A stretch of DNA of 64,000 nt. Source: Rotaria sordida. Taxonomy: Eukaryota > Rotifera > Eurotatoria > Philodinida > Philodinidae. Shown piece after piece: positions 42,701-57,411 of this stretch. Within the stretch, counting starts at the first letter, position 1. Every line of letters begins with the position of its first letter. The DNA lies in the NCBI GenBank assembly GCA_905250125.1, contig CAJNOL010001058.1:19103-83102 (forward strand), in the 5' to 3' direction. The notes beneath the pieces are model-generated. The model had not been told where the DNA came from. It made no database searches and saw only the letters and a program-made list of their open reading frames with translations. The translations under genes and the position numbers were made by a program.

Positions 42701-44574
42701 AATGTTCATGTTTCTATGGTTCTTTTACTTATCTTTCTTTATTTAGTCGATTGATAATAATATAAACAACATATACATATATATATCTATTTATCTAATC
42801 AAAAAAAAAAAAAAAAAAGAACAGGAGTATTCTTTTTCATGGATCATTTAATCTAATTGATATTATTGAATCATTTGAAGGCTCAAATCTCATGATAACA
42901 TGACTCATCTATAATATGAACTTCTTACATCATAGATGATGATTGCAATGTATTCATGTTTTTACCGTTATTCTTTTTCTTTTTTTTGATGACATCAGAT
43001 GAAGAACTCATCATTCCAGATATACATAATAAATCATTGATGTTAGATAGTAGACAAGAGTGAGAAGGATCGATGACAGCATAGTTTGCATCATAAATTT
43101 GTTTTTTCTGTTCAACAAGTTTATCTAGTGAATAGAAGCTTCGAGCAAAAGAAATCATTTCCTTTTTTTTATTACTTAATATGAGTTATTCTATCAGAAG
43201 ATAACAAAAAAGAAATGCTGCAAGAAATTATTTAACGATAGTAATTACTACTTTTATTAGAAACAATGTAGTGATCTATACCGTCAGCACATAAGTTCTG
43301 CACGTTTAGATTAGTAGAATTATATCACCAAACACAAAACTACATTTTAAAGGAAGTAATTATATATTCTGATAGCACTCGAAATCCTCTATCATCCTGT
43401 GTATTTATTGAGTATAATGAAGACACTCTCACCCTCAGATTTCCACGAACTCTATTTTTTTGTCCCTTTCTTATTCGTTTTTAAAATATTTATCTATACA
43501 GTAATTCGTTTCTTTAGAAAAGTAATTATATATTCTGAGAGTCCTCCTTGAAATGCTCTGTCATCCTCTATATTCAGATCTGAACTTGTATTTATTTACT
43601 GAGAAATATTTCAAACATTATCAATAAGTGCCAACGGGATATTTCAATACTTTGCAATATGAAAATGAAGCAATTAAAAATAAAACTACTAGCAACAAAA
43701 TCCTGTCTTAGTGTCATTTTTCCTATTATACTAAAGATATAACTCAAATGCAAGTAGTAGTTTGAATAGTTAATAAAGTTTCATATTAAATATATTTCAT
43801 ACTATGATTTCAAAAATAGATTATGAAAGGTAGGTTTTTGGCAGTATTCAGATTTTTGAAATTACTAAGATATGATCAGAAAGTTTTTAGAAAACTTTGA
43901 TAATTACGAATTTATAAGAAAGAAATTCTAAGATTTCTTTAACATTAATATGAATAAATGTAGTTATCAGTCTATATAATAATATAGAAGCTATAAGAAT
44001 TTCCAAGAAAATTCTTCGTCATTTATTGGTAATTACAGAATTTTCTTCTTATGTGTTGAAAATGAGAAATCACCACATTTCGTACAACATTCTCTTAAAA
44101 GGTTATAAGCATCACACAAAAAGAACAAAAAAACACAAAATGTGTTTTTCATAATGTCATAATAAATCTCGCATTTAAAATTGCATGTATAAAAGCTAAT
44201 CATCACATAATCGTCTAGGACTCGAAATCTATCGTATATGGTTTTTCAGAAATCTTCTTCTCATAGTATATCTTTGAAATTTTCGTATGGAATGCATTGG
44301 ATATTTAATACCATAGAAAAGAAAAAAACATATTTTTAATGCTTTAGATATTTATATTGATTTTCTCCGAGTACATAAAATATGAACATTCAATGTAAAT
44401 TGAATTGATTTTTACGAAGATTTGTTTTTTTCTTTTTTTTTTTTTTTTTTTTATTAATTCAATCATGACAATTGTCAGTTTATTCCATGTTGACTACAAA
44501 CAACAAAAACTTTTTCAATAAATATTTCGAATTTTGCTTGGTTTTTCTTTCTATATACATATACACCGGTGAAA
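39732..44574. other. Long intergenic interval with microsatellites
   Basis: Contains the 5' flank of the LRR gene and the 3' flank of XPB. Simple repeats are obvious: a CTT run near 40061-40083, CT runs near 40455-40476 and 40662-40686, and several long A or T runs (for example 41308-41323, 42012-42030, 42800-42818, 44440-44452). Apart from one small frame at 42.9-43.2 kb no gene is suggested. Confidence 0.55.
42925..43158 (-). CDS. Small hypothetical protein (77 aa)
   Basis: An ATG-started frame with mixed composition: ARSFYSLDKLVEQKKQIYDA, then NYAVIDPSHS, then a Ser-rich stretch and a KKKKK-Asn-rich tail. It has no recognised domain and no neighbouring exons that I can join to it. The surrounding sequence is strongly AT-rich, so a frame of this length with balanced residues is slightly unusual but not compelling. 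It could be a small gene, one exon of an unseen gene, or chance. Confidence 0.25.
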   Translation of the reverse strand: MISFARSFYSLDKLVEQKKQIYDANYAVIDPSHSCLLSNINDLLCISGMMSSSSDVIKKKKKNNGKNMNTLQSSSMM

Positions 44575-48598
<4,024 letters not shown>

Positions 48599-48614
48599 AT
48601 TTGTTTTTTGTTTT

Positions 48615-48752
48615 TTATTCGGGTATATGTTTATGAAGATAAATATTAATTAATGTGTAGCTTATTGCAATAAATAGAATAATAACACCAAGAATTATAT
48701 CGTACGTTCTAAATGTAGATGAAGATTTTATTGATTGTTTATCATTTCTCAT
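48615..48752 (-). CDS. 45-residue single-TM micro-ORF upstream of XPB
   Basis: ATG 48752 to TAA 48615 encodes 45 residues. It has a short polar N-terminus (MRNDKQSIKSSSTFRTYD), one hydrophobic helix (IILGVIILFIAISYTLINIY) and a short tail ending HKHIPE. It lies between SNIP1 (stop at 48861) and XPB (ATG at 48598) on the same strand. A strong acceptor (tcttatttcag, AG at 48766-48767) lies 12 bp before its ATG and 167 bp before the XPB ATG. No acceptor separates it from XPB, so it could be the first cistron of a dicistronic mRNA or an upstream ORF controlling XPB translation. The charge and hydrophobicity pattern looks like a real small membrane protein. The family is not recognised. Confidence 0.6.
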   Translation of the reverse strand: MRNDKQSIKSSSTFRTYDIILGVIILFIAISYTLINIYLHKHIPE

Positions 48753-48764
48753 TACTTTATTAAA

Positions 48765-48860
48765 TCTGAAATAAGACAAAAAAAACAAAAAGTTAGATAT
48801 TTACAATACATTATTTTGTTTTCTTTTTTAAGAACAAAAAAACTACACAACAAAAATAAT
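48765..48860 (-). promoter_or_regulatory. Compact intercistronic region with splice acceptor (operon-like)
   Basis: On the minus strand the SNIP1 stop codon overlaps an AATAAA signal. About 95 nt of T-rich sequence follows, ending in tcttatttcag, a strong 3' splice site with no matching upstream donor. This is the layout expected of a spliced-leader trans-splicing site between co-transcribed genes. Rotifers are known to use spliced-leader trans-splicing. A separate short 5'UTR intron cannot be excluded. Confidence 0.5.
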
Positions 48861-49906
48861 TTATTTCTTTGTAGGTTCAATTGGTTCTTGTTTTATTTCT
48901 GCACCTTCATCTTCATTACCACTAATTTGTTCAATATTATTTGCTGAATCTTCATGTAATAAAACATATTCTCTTGTACTAAAACCAAATTTAATAACAT
49001 CATTTTCACGTAATTCATAATAACGTTGTGGTTCAATTTTTTGATTATTAAGATATGTTCCATTTGCTGAACCTAAATCAATAATATATGGTATAACACG
49101 ACGTCCCATTGTATCATCATCACGTTTATAATCCATTAAACGATATTGTAAAACAGCATGTTGTTTTGAACATGATGGATGATCAACTGGTAAATCACAG
49201 ACAGTACGTTCACGACCAATTAAATATGCTGATTGACGATGAATTTGATACATTGGTAATTCCTATTAAGCAAAAAAAAAATAATAATAATTATTTAATT
49301 TATTTTGTTATCTTCATAGGAAATTTCATTGGATAGACTTAAATTTTGACTCTACCTGTTCACCTTTGAAAACATAAAAACGCCATCGTCGTTTTGGTTT
49401 TCGTGCTTCAATAGGTTCATTATATTTAATAACAACACCTTTATATGTATTTGTATCTTTAAGTAATGCACCGGATACACCAAAATTAGGTTTTTCTTTT
49501 TCAACTGGAGTTTCTTTTGGTTTTTCTTTTTCAGTTTGTTTTCCCCATTGATATGTTTTATCTTCTTTTTTATGTGGATTACGACGATTTGTTGTTGAAG
49601 ATTCATATGATTTTTGTTGACGATGTCGACGAGATTCATCATCATCAGTTATAGGTTCTTGTTTAATACGAACATCTAAATATATATAGAGAGAAAGAAT
49701 TATTATATATATTTATATGAATTGTAGAAATTTTTTTTTTTTTTACTTGAACGTGATCTATTATCTTCACGAGATTGTTCTTGATGTCGTCTTTGATAAC
49801 GTTTATTATCTTCATCAGAAGCAGATGATGATGAATCTCTTCGTCTTTTCTTTTTTTCATTGGAACTAGAATTACGATGTGGTTTTGATTTAGGTGAACG
49901 AACCAT
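48861..49906 (-). CDS. SNIP1: SNIP1-like FHA-domain nuclear protein
   Basis: Three exons (49906-49747, 49675-49356, 49262-48861) give 293 aa. The first exon encodes a basic, RS/KR-rich nuclear tract (MVRSPKSKPHR, KKKRRRDSSSSASDEDNKR). The second ends in GVVIKYNEPIEARKPKRRWR, the conserved lead-in of SNIP1 proteins. The third is the FHA domain: LIGRERTVCDLPVDHPSCSK, DLGSANGTYLNN and ENDVIKFGFSTREYVLLHE. These wordings match the SNIP1 family closely. FHA domains bind phosphothreonine. SNIP1 works in Smad/NF-kB regulation and in pre-mRNA splicing and microRNA biogenesis as part of spliceosome-associated assemblies. The ATG at 49906 was chosen over one at 49939 because it opens directly into the conserved basic tract. 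It is followed closely by the micro-ORF and XPB. Confidence 0.93.
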
Positions 49907-50853
49907 AATTATATAAAAGATTCGTCTTTCAATTATCACTAAATGATAGTATTGTGAAAAGTTATTATTACGAAATTTCTATTTCTTCTTTTTTTTCTTA
50001 TTTGTTTATATCTACAACCTATTGATAGAATCGATTTCTATAGATGTCACTATCATATGAGAAACATTCATTGAACAACAAGACAAAAAAAAAAGAAGAA
50101 GGAAAGCAATCGTTTACTAATGACACAATTAAAATTTTTATAATCTTTCATCAAGTACATTACATATATCTATGGATTAAGAATATGTATCGTATCATTC
50201 ATTATTAAAGTACTTATTACAAATTGTCAACGCAATCATTATGATTGAACGACACTGAACTTTTTTGGTGTTGGGAAAAAAAAAACGAAGAGATTAATGT
50301 TCACGTTTACATTTTCTCTTAATGAAGGCAAACATTGAAAACTGGATATACAATAAACTTTAATCGTTTGTGTATTAAATTAAATTGTCTAGGGAAAAGT
50401 AGTCAGTTGTTTTTGTTTGACACTATCTATCGTTCTTGTCTTTCACTCGTTATAACGGATTGCATAGACATATACAAGATTGTCGCGCTTTTCAGTTTGC
50501 AATTATTGCTGTCAATAAATAGACAGTACATGTAAGTTATAGTACCATTACTATCATAAAGTATTGTCATTCTTTTTTTTTCATCAAATTAAGGACAACG
50601 ACAGTCGACGTTGTTGATGAAGGTTGAAACCTTGTTATGACCCTGCAGACTTCTCCTTAATGTAACGGTGATTAACTCTTCAAGAGCAGCAGACATTTTG
50701 CATACGATCATTATTGATTCAATAAGAGTAAAAAAAAAAACTGAGTAAGTGATGTGACCGAATAGTTCTCATATCGATTAGGTAAGAGGATGGCATCAGT
50801 CTAAACATACATACTACTTAAAAATAATCATCAATTGTATTTATATTAAAGAA
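49907..50853. other. Divergent intergenic region between SNIP1 and the F-box gene
   Basis: SNIP1 runs left and the F-box gene runs right, so this 947-bp stretch should contain both promoters. It is AT-rich with an A run at about 50277-50285. No specific promoter element was recognised. The small plus-strand frame at 50335 is probably chance. Confidence 0.5.
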
Positions 50854-51639
50854 ATGGTCACAAAACAAGAACAACATGATTGGTCTTCTGATCTTATTGA
50901 TTCAATTTGGTTTCATATTGGTAATTATTTAAGTATCAATGATATTGATCGTTTAAGTCGAACATGTTCACGTTTACATATACTTTTTACTAGTAATGAT
51001 TTTTGGTCATATCTTATTCGAATAAAATTTGGTTCAACAATATGGCGTCGTTTTATTAAAAATTCTTCTATTGTAATTGATAATAATAATAATGAATTTT
51101 CTTCATCGTGTCGTTCAAAATTGATCTATTATGAATTACTTAAACGTCAATGTATATCATTTACTGATTTCAATCAAGTAACTCTTGATACAAATCGAAA
51201 TTATATAACTATATCTGATTCATCAAGTTTAAATGGTGAAGTACTCTATATAAATGATTCAATTGAATTTTGTTATTCACTTCATATTGAAACAAAATTT
51301 AAAAATATTCTTCCTGGACAATATGATGTAATTTGTCGTATGAAACTTGATTTACCATATATATTAGGTAATACAGAATTTATTGTTATTGCTGAACAAA
51401 TAAATTCTAGTAAAATAGCATATAAACAATTAACACAAGATGATTTTTTATCAATGTATCGATGTTTTAATTGTGATTTAACAAAAACAAATTTATGGTT
51501 TTATTATAATATTGGTATTGTTGAAATTCATGGTAATGAACGTTGTAATATTTATGTATCAATAACAAATCATGATTCAATACATGCAAAATGTGGTCTT
51601 TATTTAGATTATATTGAATTAAAACTTCGATTAGAATAG
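50854..51639 (+). CDS. F-box protein with PP2-like C-terminal domain
   Basis: An intronless frame of 261 aa starts at ATG 50854. Residues about 14-62 form an F-box: SIWFHIGNYLSINDIDRLSR, then TCSRLHILFTSNDFWSYLI. The C-terminal half (about 105-260) resembles the phloem-protein-2 (PP2) type sugar-binding fold found behind F-boxes. Its pattern includes YCS-LHIETKF, LPGQYDVICRMKLD and a closing strand GIVEIHGNERCNIYVSITNH followed by KCGLYLDYIELKLRL. F-box proteins recruit substrates to SCF ubiquitin ligases via Skp1, and a PP2-like region would recognise glycosylated or other ligands. The PP2 call rests on pattern reading, not a search. An AATAAA signal at 51770 lies about 130 bp past the stop. 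Codon use is AT-rich and host-like. Confidence 0.78.
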   Translation: MVTKQEQHDWSSDLIDSIWFHIGNYLSINDIDRLSRTCSRLHILFTSNDFWSYLIRIKFGSTIWRRFIKNSSIVIDNNNNEFSSSCRSKLIYYELLKRQCISFTDFNQVTLDTNRNYITISDSSSLNGEVLYINDSIEFCYSLHIETKFKNILPGQYDVICRMKLDLPYILGNTEFIVIAEQINSSKIAYKQLTQDDFLSMYRCFNCDLTKTNLWFYYNIGIVEIHGNERCNIYVSITNHDSIHAKCGLYLDYIELKLRLE

Positions 51640-52964
51640 AAGATAATATAAAACGATGTAGTTTTTTTCTTTTTATCATTTTCTATATTACATGAGAACA
51701 GATGTTTTCTTTTTCTTATATGATTGACCTTATTTTCATGTTTATTTTGTAAGCATATACTGGTAATTCAATAAAATAAGTTCATTTATAATATATAAAT
51801 TTTATTTCATATTTGAACATACTTATTAAGAATGAATATTAAATAAAAAATATCTATGATAGAACATATTACGATGAAAGTAACTCTATTGTATTTCATA
51901 TTCCTAAAAGCTTTCTTTTGTTTTTGGATAACGATGATGTACACTAATGTAAGAATTCTAATTTCATTGAGATCAAGATTTTATTTTCATGTTATGATTG
52001 ATTAATTGATTTATTCTATTTTGAAGATCATGATGCATGATTTATGACAAAGTCGATGAGATGAATACAATTCGTTACATATTTCAATGATTCTTGCGTA
52101 TGAAAATACTAGATAATATTCATCTGTTAAAAATACAAATCAATGATGACAAAGTATTTTCAATAAGATTCGTATTCATATGACTTTTCATAGATTTTCG
52201 AATACTTTCAGATTGAAAATTCCTTATTTCCTTTTGATACACATGCATAATTGTATCACATGATAACGCTGTGTGATACTAGCAAATTAAGCGAAAGAGA
52301 GAATGTTGTTATGGCCTAGTGTAAATAAATGATCGTATAAATTAGAATCTGTGCAAAAGGTTAAAACATATATCTATATATACATTTCCCGTTGCCAAAG
52401 GGATAATTCTACAGAATTGCAATAAGAAAGTAGTTCATATATTATAATGAGACATTATTCATACACAACCTTTGCTTGAATATCAACAACGTCTGTCACG
52501 GTTTGTGACACGGGGAAGGAGAGGCATGCAATGTTAAGGTATTTGTCACGTCTATGATGTGTCATTTCTAATATATCTGTCATTGTCTGTGGCGGGAAAG
52601 GTGCAAATTTCTACCATATATATTTGAAAACTGTATTAAATTCACATAAGATGATCTAGTGGGTAAATTACTGTGCGATCTGTACTGCCAAGTGAAATGC
52701 AATACTTTCTGATTCTGTGTCTTTTTTTGTTTCTTCCTTTTTTGTTGTCTATTAGAAAATTAATCAAGCTTGTTCCAACTATCACGTTGATTGCATTAGA
52801 AGGATGTTTACTATTAGAGATTTCATTGAAAATCATCATTAGAGACATTCAAAAAAAAAAAGGTATTGATGTTAAAGTGTATTCTATATCAAAGTTCTGG
52901 ATACTTTTTTCCACCGATAGCATTATGTACATGTTTATTGGTCGCTAGATCTAATAAAGATTCC
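51640..52964. other. Intergenic DNA between convergent F-box and acyltransferase-fusion genes
   Basis: Holds the F-box 3' flank, with AATAAA at 51770-51775. It also has a dispersed repeat copy at 52413-52470 followed by gtctgtcacg/tttgtgacacgg palindromic words up to about 52595. The 91-codon plus-strand frame at 52673 and the minus frame at 52642 overlap one another and have no motif. Confidence 0.5.
52413..52600 (+). repeat. Dispersed repeat copy 3 with GTCTGTCACGG/TTTGTGACACGG words
   Basis: It starts with gcaataagaaagtagttcat and atattataatgagac, matching copies at 13924 and 18711. The following 130 bp carry repeated tctgtcacg, tttgtgacacgg and ctgtcattgtctgtgg phrases that partly pair with each other. 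This resembles a decayed foldback and shares words with 18820 and 30.9-31.1 kb. Confidence 0.5.
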
Positions 52965-55915
52965 TTAGAGTATTGTGATTGGTTGTGGATAAGGAGAATG
53001 AGGATATGACGGTGTCAGTTGAAGAATTATGTCTGTGTCTTTGTTTGATGTTGTTGTCTCTTTCAAAACTTGCGTTTCTAGTACAGACCTACACATTAGT
53101 TCGCTATTATTTGCTTCATTGTGATTGCCTATCATGGATAGATTGAGGTTCTCATGTTGATAAAGAGGTATAGTCGGTGCATGTTCATCTTTTGTTGAAA
53201 GGAAACCGTTTTGACTTTTACTTCCTGCATAATTTTTGATTTTTGGGAAATTGTGTTTATTCGGTGAATGTTGACGGAATTGATCAGTGCTGTCAGAATC
53301 GACTGGTTTTTTCTTTTTTACTGGTTTGAAGTTTTTCGGACGATAGATTGCCTGCTTATCTGATATTTCTATCACATCTCCAAGTATTTCTGCACGAGAA
53401 CTATTGTTATTCATTAACCTATTGGCATGATCCAGTTGTAAAATGGCTGATGTCGAATGCTGTCTTTCTGAAGAATCTTGTACTTGGGCAACATAAGAAT
53501 CGTTAGAAGTAATTTGATGAGTAAGATCACTAGCCACCAGCTGTTGAGTGCTGGTTGTTAAAGAGCTCGTTTGAGTTTTAAAGCGTTTATGTTCATGTGT
53601 TGCTTGTTGGGAAGGGTTCTTTTTCATATGTACAGTATCTACTAGTCCACCACATTTCTTGATACCAAAAGCTATAATCGGATTTCCACAATAGCCACCA
53701 GCTTCCATAGGTATCTGAATACAGCCGAGATCTATTTTAGGTTCTGGTGTTGTAGGTCCAAAGTCGACGAAATCATACTTTTTATCGAGTGCTTCTTTAA
53801 TTACCCATTGAAGCATAACAAAATAGGCTTTCATAGGTCGAGCTTTTTCATGAGTCAATCCGTGAATATCGGTCGTGAGAAGTTTGTTTGGAAATTTGAA
53901 AATAACTGAACTTGCAATAACTTCATTATTGAAACGAAGAAAAATGGCTGAGCAATATGATTCAGTCATTATGTGACCAATTGCTGCAATAAATTGTACA
54001 GATGGACGTACTAATGTGGGTGGTTCGTGTTTTTCTTGTCGAAAACGTGCAATATTCTCCCATTGACGACAAATCATTGTGCTTACTTCAACGTTGCTCA
54101 AATCATGAACTTCTTCGATGATACCACCTTTATTAAGAAATTGCTGAAGATAAGGTCGACGATTAGTTCGTTTTAATGTTTTCATATATTCATTCCATGT
54201 TTTACCATGATGTGGTCGCAAATCGAGCAGATGTGTAGGTGGTAGAGGCATAGGGAAGAAGCCGGCATTATAGATAGCTTTCGCCACTGGTTCAGTACTG
54301 AGCGCAGGTAAAAGAAGAACATCACAATGTAAATTAGACTTTTGCATATTGTTCCATTCAACTATACTTTGAAGTACATTAGCTGCCTGTGCTACAATGT
54401 CATGGTGATATGTTGTGAAGAAGATACCTGTTCGAAAGGGCCAATGATAACTAAGTAAACCTAGTCGAAGAACCAATGGACGAAAACAAGGTATACAATT
54501 TTGTGAGCCAAGTGTTCGTCGAAGAATTCGACTCCAAATGCCTTTAATCACACCGGCTATAGTCGTATCAAAGTTATGAATGATCGTAAGGAAGACAATA
54601 GCTTCTGTGTCATCCCATTGATTGATAAGAATCGGAATTCGTCGAGTAGGTCTAGCAACACGTAACACAATACTAGTAATATTGTCCAATTGACCTTTTT
54701 CATAGGCCATCATCAATTGCAAAGCAGCATCACCAGTCATTCTGTCTAATGTTTGACTATATGCATCAATAGATGCAGCCCAATGCTTGATATAGACTGG
54801 CGATTGTTTGCTTAGTTGAATTCTTTCAACCGTCAATCCATTCCGATCAGATTGACTAACCTTTCTTAAATTGCACAAGGACACGAGGTTAAACACCAAT
54901 AGAATACATCGTAGAATAGCGAGTACTATGCCTGCAGGAATTAAAGTATTCACATCGTGTGACTTATTATTATTATTATGCAGCTTTATATAGAAAAGAA
55001 ATTGAGTGAAAATGAATGCTACGACAATGATTATACCAATTAGACATGCAATGTTGAAAATGTACCAAATTCCATTTCGAAAATTGTTCAATCGATTTCG
55101 TTTTCCATAGATGAACGTAAGACTAATACCAAGAATTCCTAAAAACATCGTGTAAATGACGTTCGCTTGAGATATTTTATAATACCATTGTGGCACATGA
55201 CCATCAGATACACTAATAGAGTAGAAGAAATATGAGCGATTCTTTAAAATTAATGCTACTGTAGAAATGGCAATGAGAATCATGGAAGAGAAGAAAAGAA
55301 CGGCACGAGAAAATCTATATTTTGGACTCCAAGCAAGAATTCGATTCCATAAAACACATAGTGCATAACCTAGCACAATTAGTAGAAGTAGTACAATATT
55401 GACGAGCTGCGCACTGATGTATAATGGCGTATCTTCATGAAGAGTACTGGTCCAAGAAATAAATTGAATAATAAGAAAGATGGCAAAGAAGATAAAGCAG
55501 ATAATATTAATTAATAGATGAATATAATTACAACGTTCATAGTAAATCATTTTATTTCTTGATTTTTGTTTTTGTACACGCTCGTAAATAGCCAAACAAA
55601 GACCAAATATGGCATTCAGAATACTAAAGATGAGTAAAATGGAATAGCTCAATTTGCTATACGTATGTTTGTGGTATCGACGAGCGATATTGAAGTAGAC
55701 ATGAATGAAAAGGGTAATTAAGCAGGCAAGAAAATTACTTATATTAATGATAATAAGTTTTCTAAGTTCACGTCGGACACCACGCTTGAGTGACGAATCT
55801 ATATAGCTATGTATAGAAAAAAAAACACTAGCATTATGCATTGGAAATATTTCTCATTGAAAAAGAATACTTACGTTATGTGGAGTCTTTCTAGACTCTC
55901 GTAATCACGATTCAT
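52965..55915 (-). CDS. Eight-TM membrane protein fused to a FemAB/GNAT-like acyltransferase
   Basis: Exon 1 (55915-55875, MNRDYESLERLHIT) splices with good GT-AG signals to exon 2 (55806-52965), giving 960 aa; this start is preferred over the in-intron ATG at 55841. Residues about 28-340 contain eight strongly hydrophobic helices. Residues about 350-745 are globular and resemble the FemAB/BioF2-like GNAT superfamily (NEYMKTLKRTNRR acceptor region; SAIFLRFNNEVIASSVIFKF; PMKAYFVMLQWVIKEAL; KYDFVDFGPTTPEPK). These folds transfer acyl or aminoacyl groups from CoA or tRNA donors in bacteria. The last 210 residues are polar and disordered, with Lys-rich and Ser/Gln-rich segments. A sampled line is 43% GC, above the core genes. 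I do not recognise this fusion in animals. A membrane-tethered acyltransferase of unknown substrate is inferred. Confidence 0.75.
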
Positions 55916-57179
55916 AGGAACAAGTTTTTTTTTTCTGACAGACCAAAGATCTAAATCGTTTGAAAGAAAAATAAACATAATAATTTTATACTTCTTTTCT
56001 TCATGGTATCGCAATATTAAATTCATATCAATGTCAGACAAATGACTGTAACTTCCTATTTATGATCTATTTTTCGTTTGACGAACAGTTGACATGCTAA
56101 GTTATATCCTTCTGAAAACGCAAACATCTTCGAAAGTGAATGTATTTTTGCATTATAAATCTACTAGGTATTAGAAATCGAAGATTGTAAAAACAGCTGT
56201 CCATTTTGAATTATAAATCATTGGATAGATTTTTTAAAGTTATAAAAAAATGGTGATTCTGAATATGTCATTTATTCTGTTAGGAAACTTTTCTCATTCA
56301 TGAACATTGCACATTTGAGATATATAATTCAAAGTGTACTGTTGTTTTTTACAGCTCAGTATTGAAGAATTTTTGTCGTAGGTATCCTCATATTATACAT
56401 ACAAGTGAATCATGTCATCTAAAAGAGAAAGAAACGAACAATATTTTGTCATACTCATATATTCTATGTGATAGAGAAAAGAAACAACTTTCATTTGATA
56501 TATATAATTCAAATTATAGAAGCTGAAGAAGGTAAACAAATTTTTCATGTAAACACGACATAGCATAACACTGTAGGAGATCGATAATATTGAGGTTTGA
56601 GGCAACTGTGCACAGTCGGAATGAAGTCTAATGGTTGAATTCAAACGGCAATCGACTGCTGACATGGAAATTGATTATTGAAGAAATAATAAACTCAGTT
56701 TCGATATGGGGAATCGATTTCATCGTTTACAACCTTCGCTTCATTTTGTCATTGTGGTATGATGAAAATATAATTGGCATTGTTCAATCAACTGGCTATT
56801 CACCAAACTTTTTGAGCGATGTATGAGATTTCATTAGATGTTTAAATCAAATGAGTGGATTTACAAAACTAATTATTTTAGCAAAGCTATACTACACACT
56901 ATTGTCTATATTATATTCTATGTAATGATTTGTATATAAAAACATATCTAGATATCAGAGGAACCTCTAATTTGAAATCTTTCTCAATAGATGAAACAAA
57001 ACGATCTATGAAATATAACCCACCCAACTCAATTCGATAAGGTTCAATTCGACGTGAGTCGCATGATTCGGCAATTCGATTTTTTTCTCCGCACTAACAA
57101 GACTTACGAGAAAATCAGTTCGAACTCTATGCCTATCGTAGACCCATTGAGATATGACATGTTCCAAAAGGATAAATGC
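55916..57179. other. 5' flank of the acyltransferase-fusion gene, gene-free
   Basis: Putative promoter side of the fusion gene. Small frames at 56.4-56.8 kb lie on opposite strands and have no motifs. Nothing else is seen. Confidence 0.5.
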
Positions 57180-57411
57180 CGTTAGACCTTTCTTTCAGAA
57201 TCATAACCATTTTACTGAAGTTTTTAGCCTGTGATACGATATATACCAACAAATTGAATGACGGTATTTCGAGCTGAAATTTTCAGAATATTTCAGTAAC
57301 AATTAGATCTATTTGTGGATTGAAATATTGTCATTCAGTTCGTTGGTACATATCATGCCATAGCCTAAAATTCCAGCAAAATGGCTATAACTCTGATAAG
57401 AAGGTCTAAGG
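57180..57411. repeat. Foldback element with about 88-bp arms
   Basis: The left arm (57180-57268; gttagacctt, aaccattttactgaa, ttttagcctgtgatacgat, ttgaatgacggtattt) is the inverted counterpart of the right arm (about 57325-57411; aaatattgtcattcagtt, catgccatagcctaaaatt, aaatggctataac, aaggtctaagg). The spacer is about 55 bp. It is non-coding. Confidence 0.8.

Noticed and set aside
52642-52948. Small membrane-like frames on both strands
   Set aside because: They overlap each other, are not conserved in any way I recognise, and lie in the 3' flank of the acyltransferase-fusion gene.
55839-55841. ATG at 55841 as the start of the acyltransferase-fusion protein
   Set aside because: It lies inside an intron; splicing exon 55915-55875 to 55806 gives a better N-terminus with consensus donor and acceptor.
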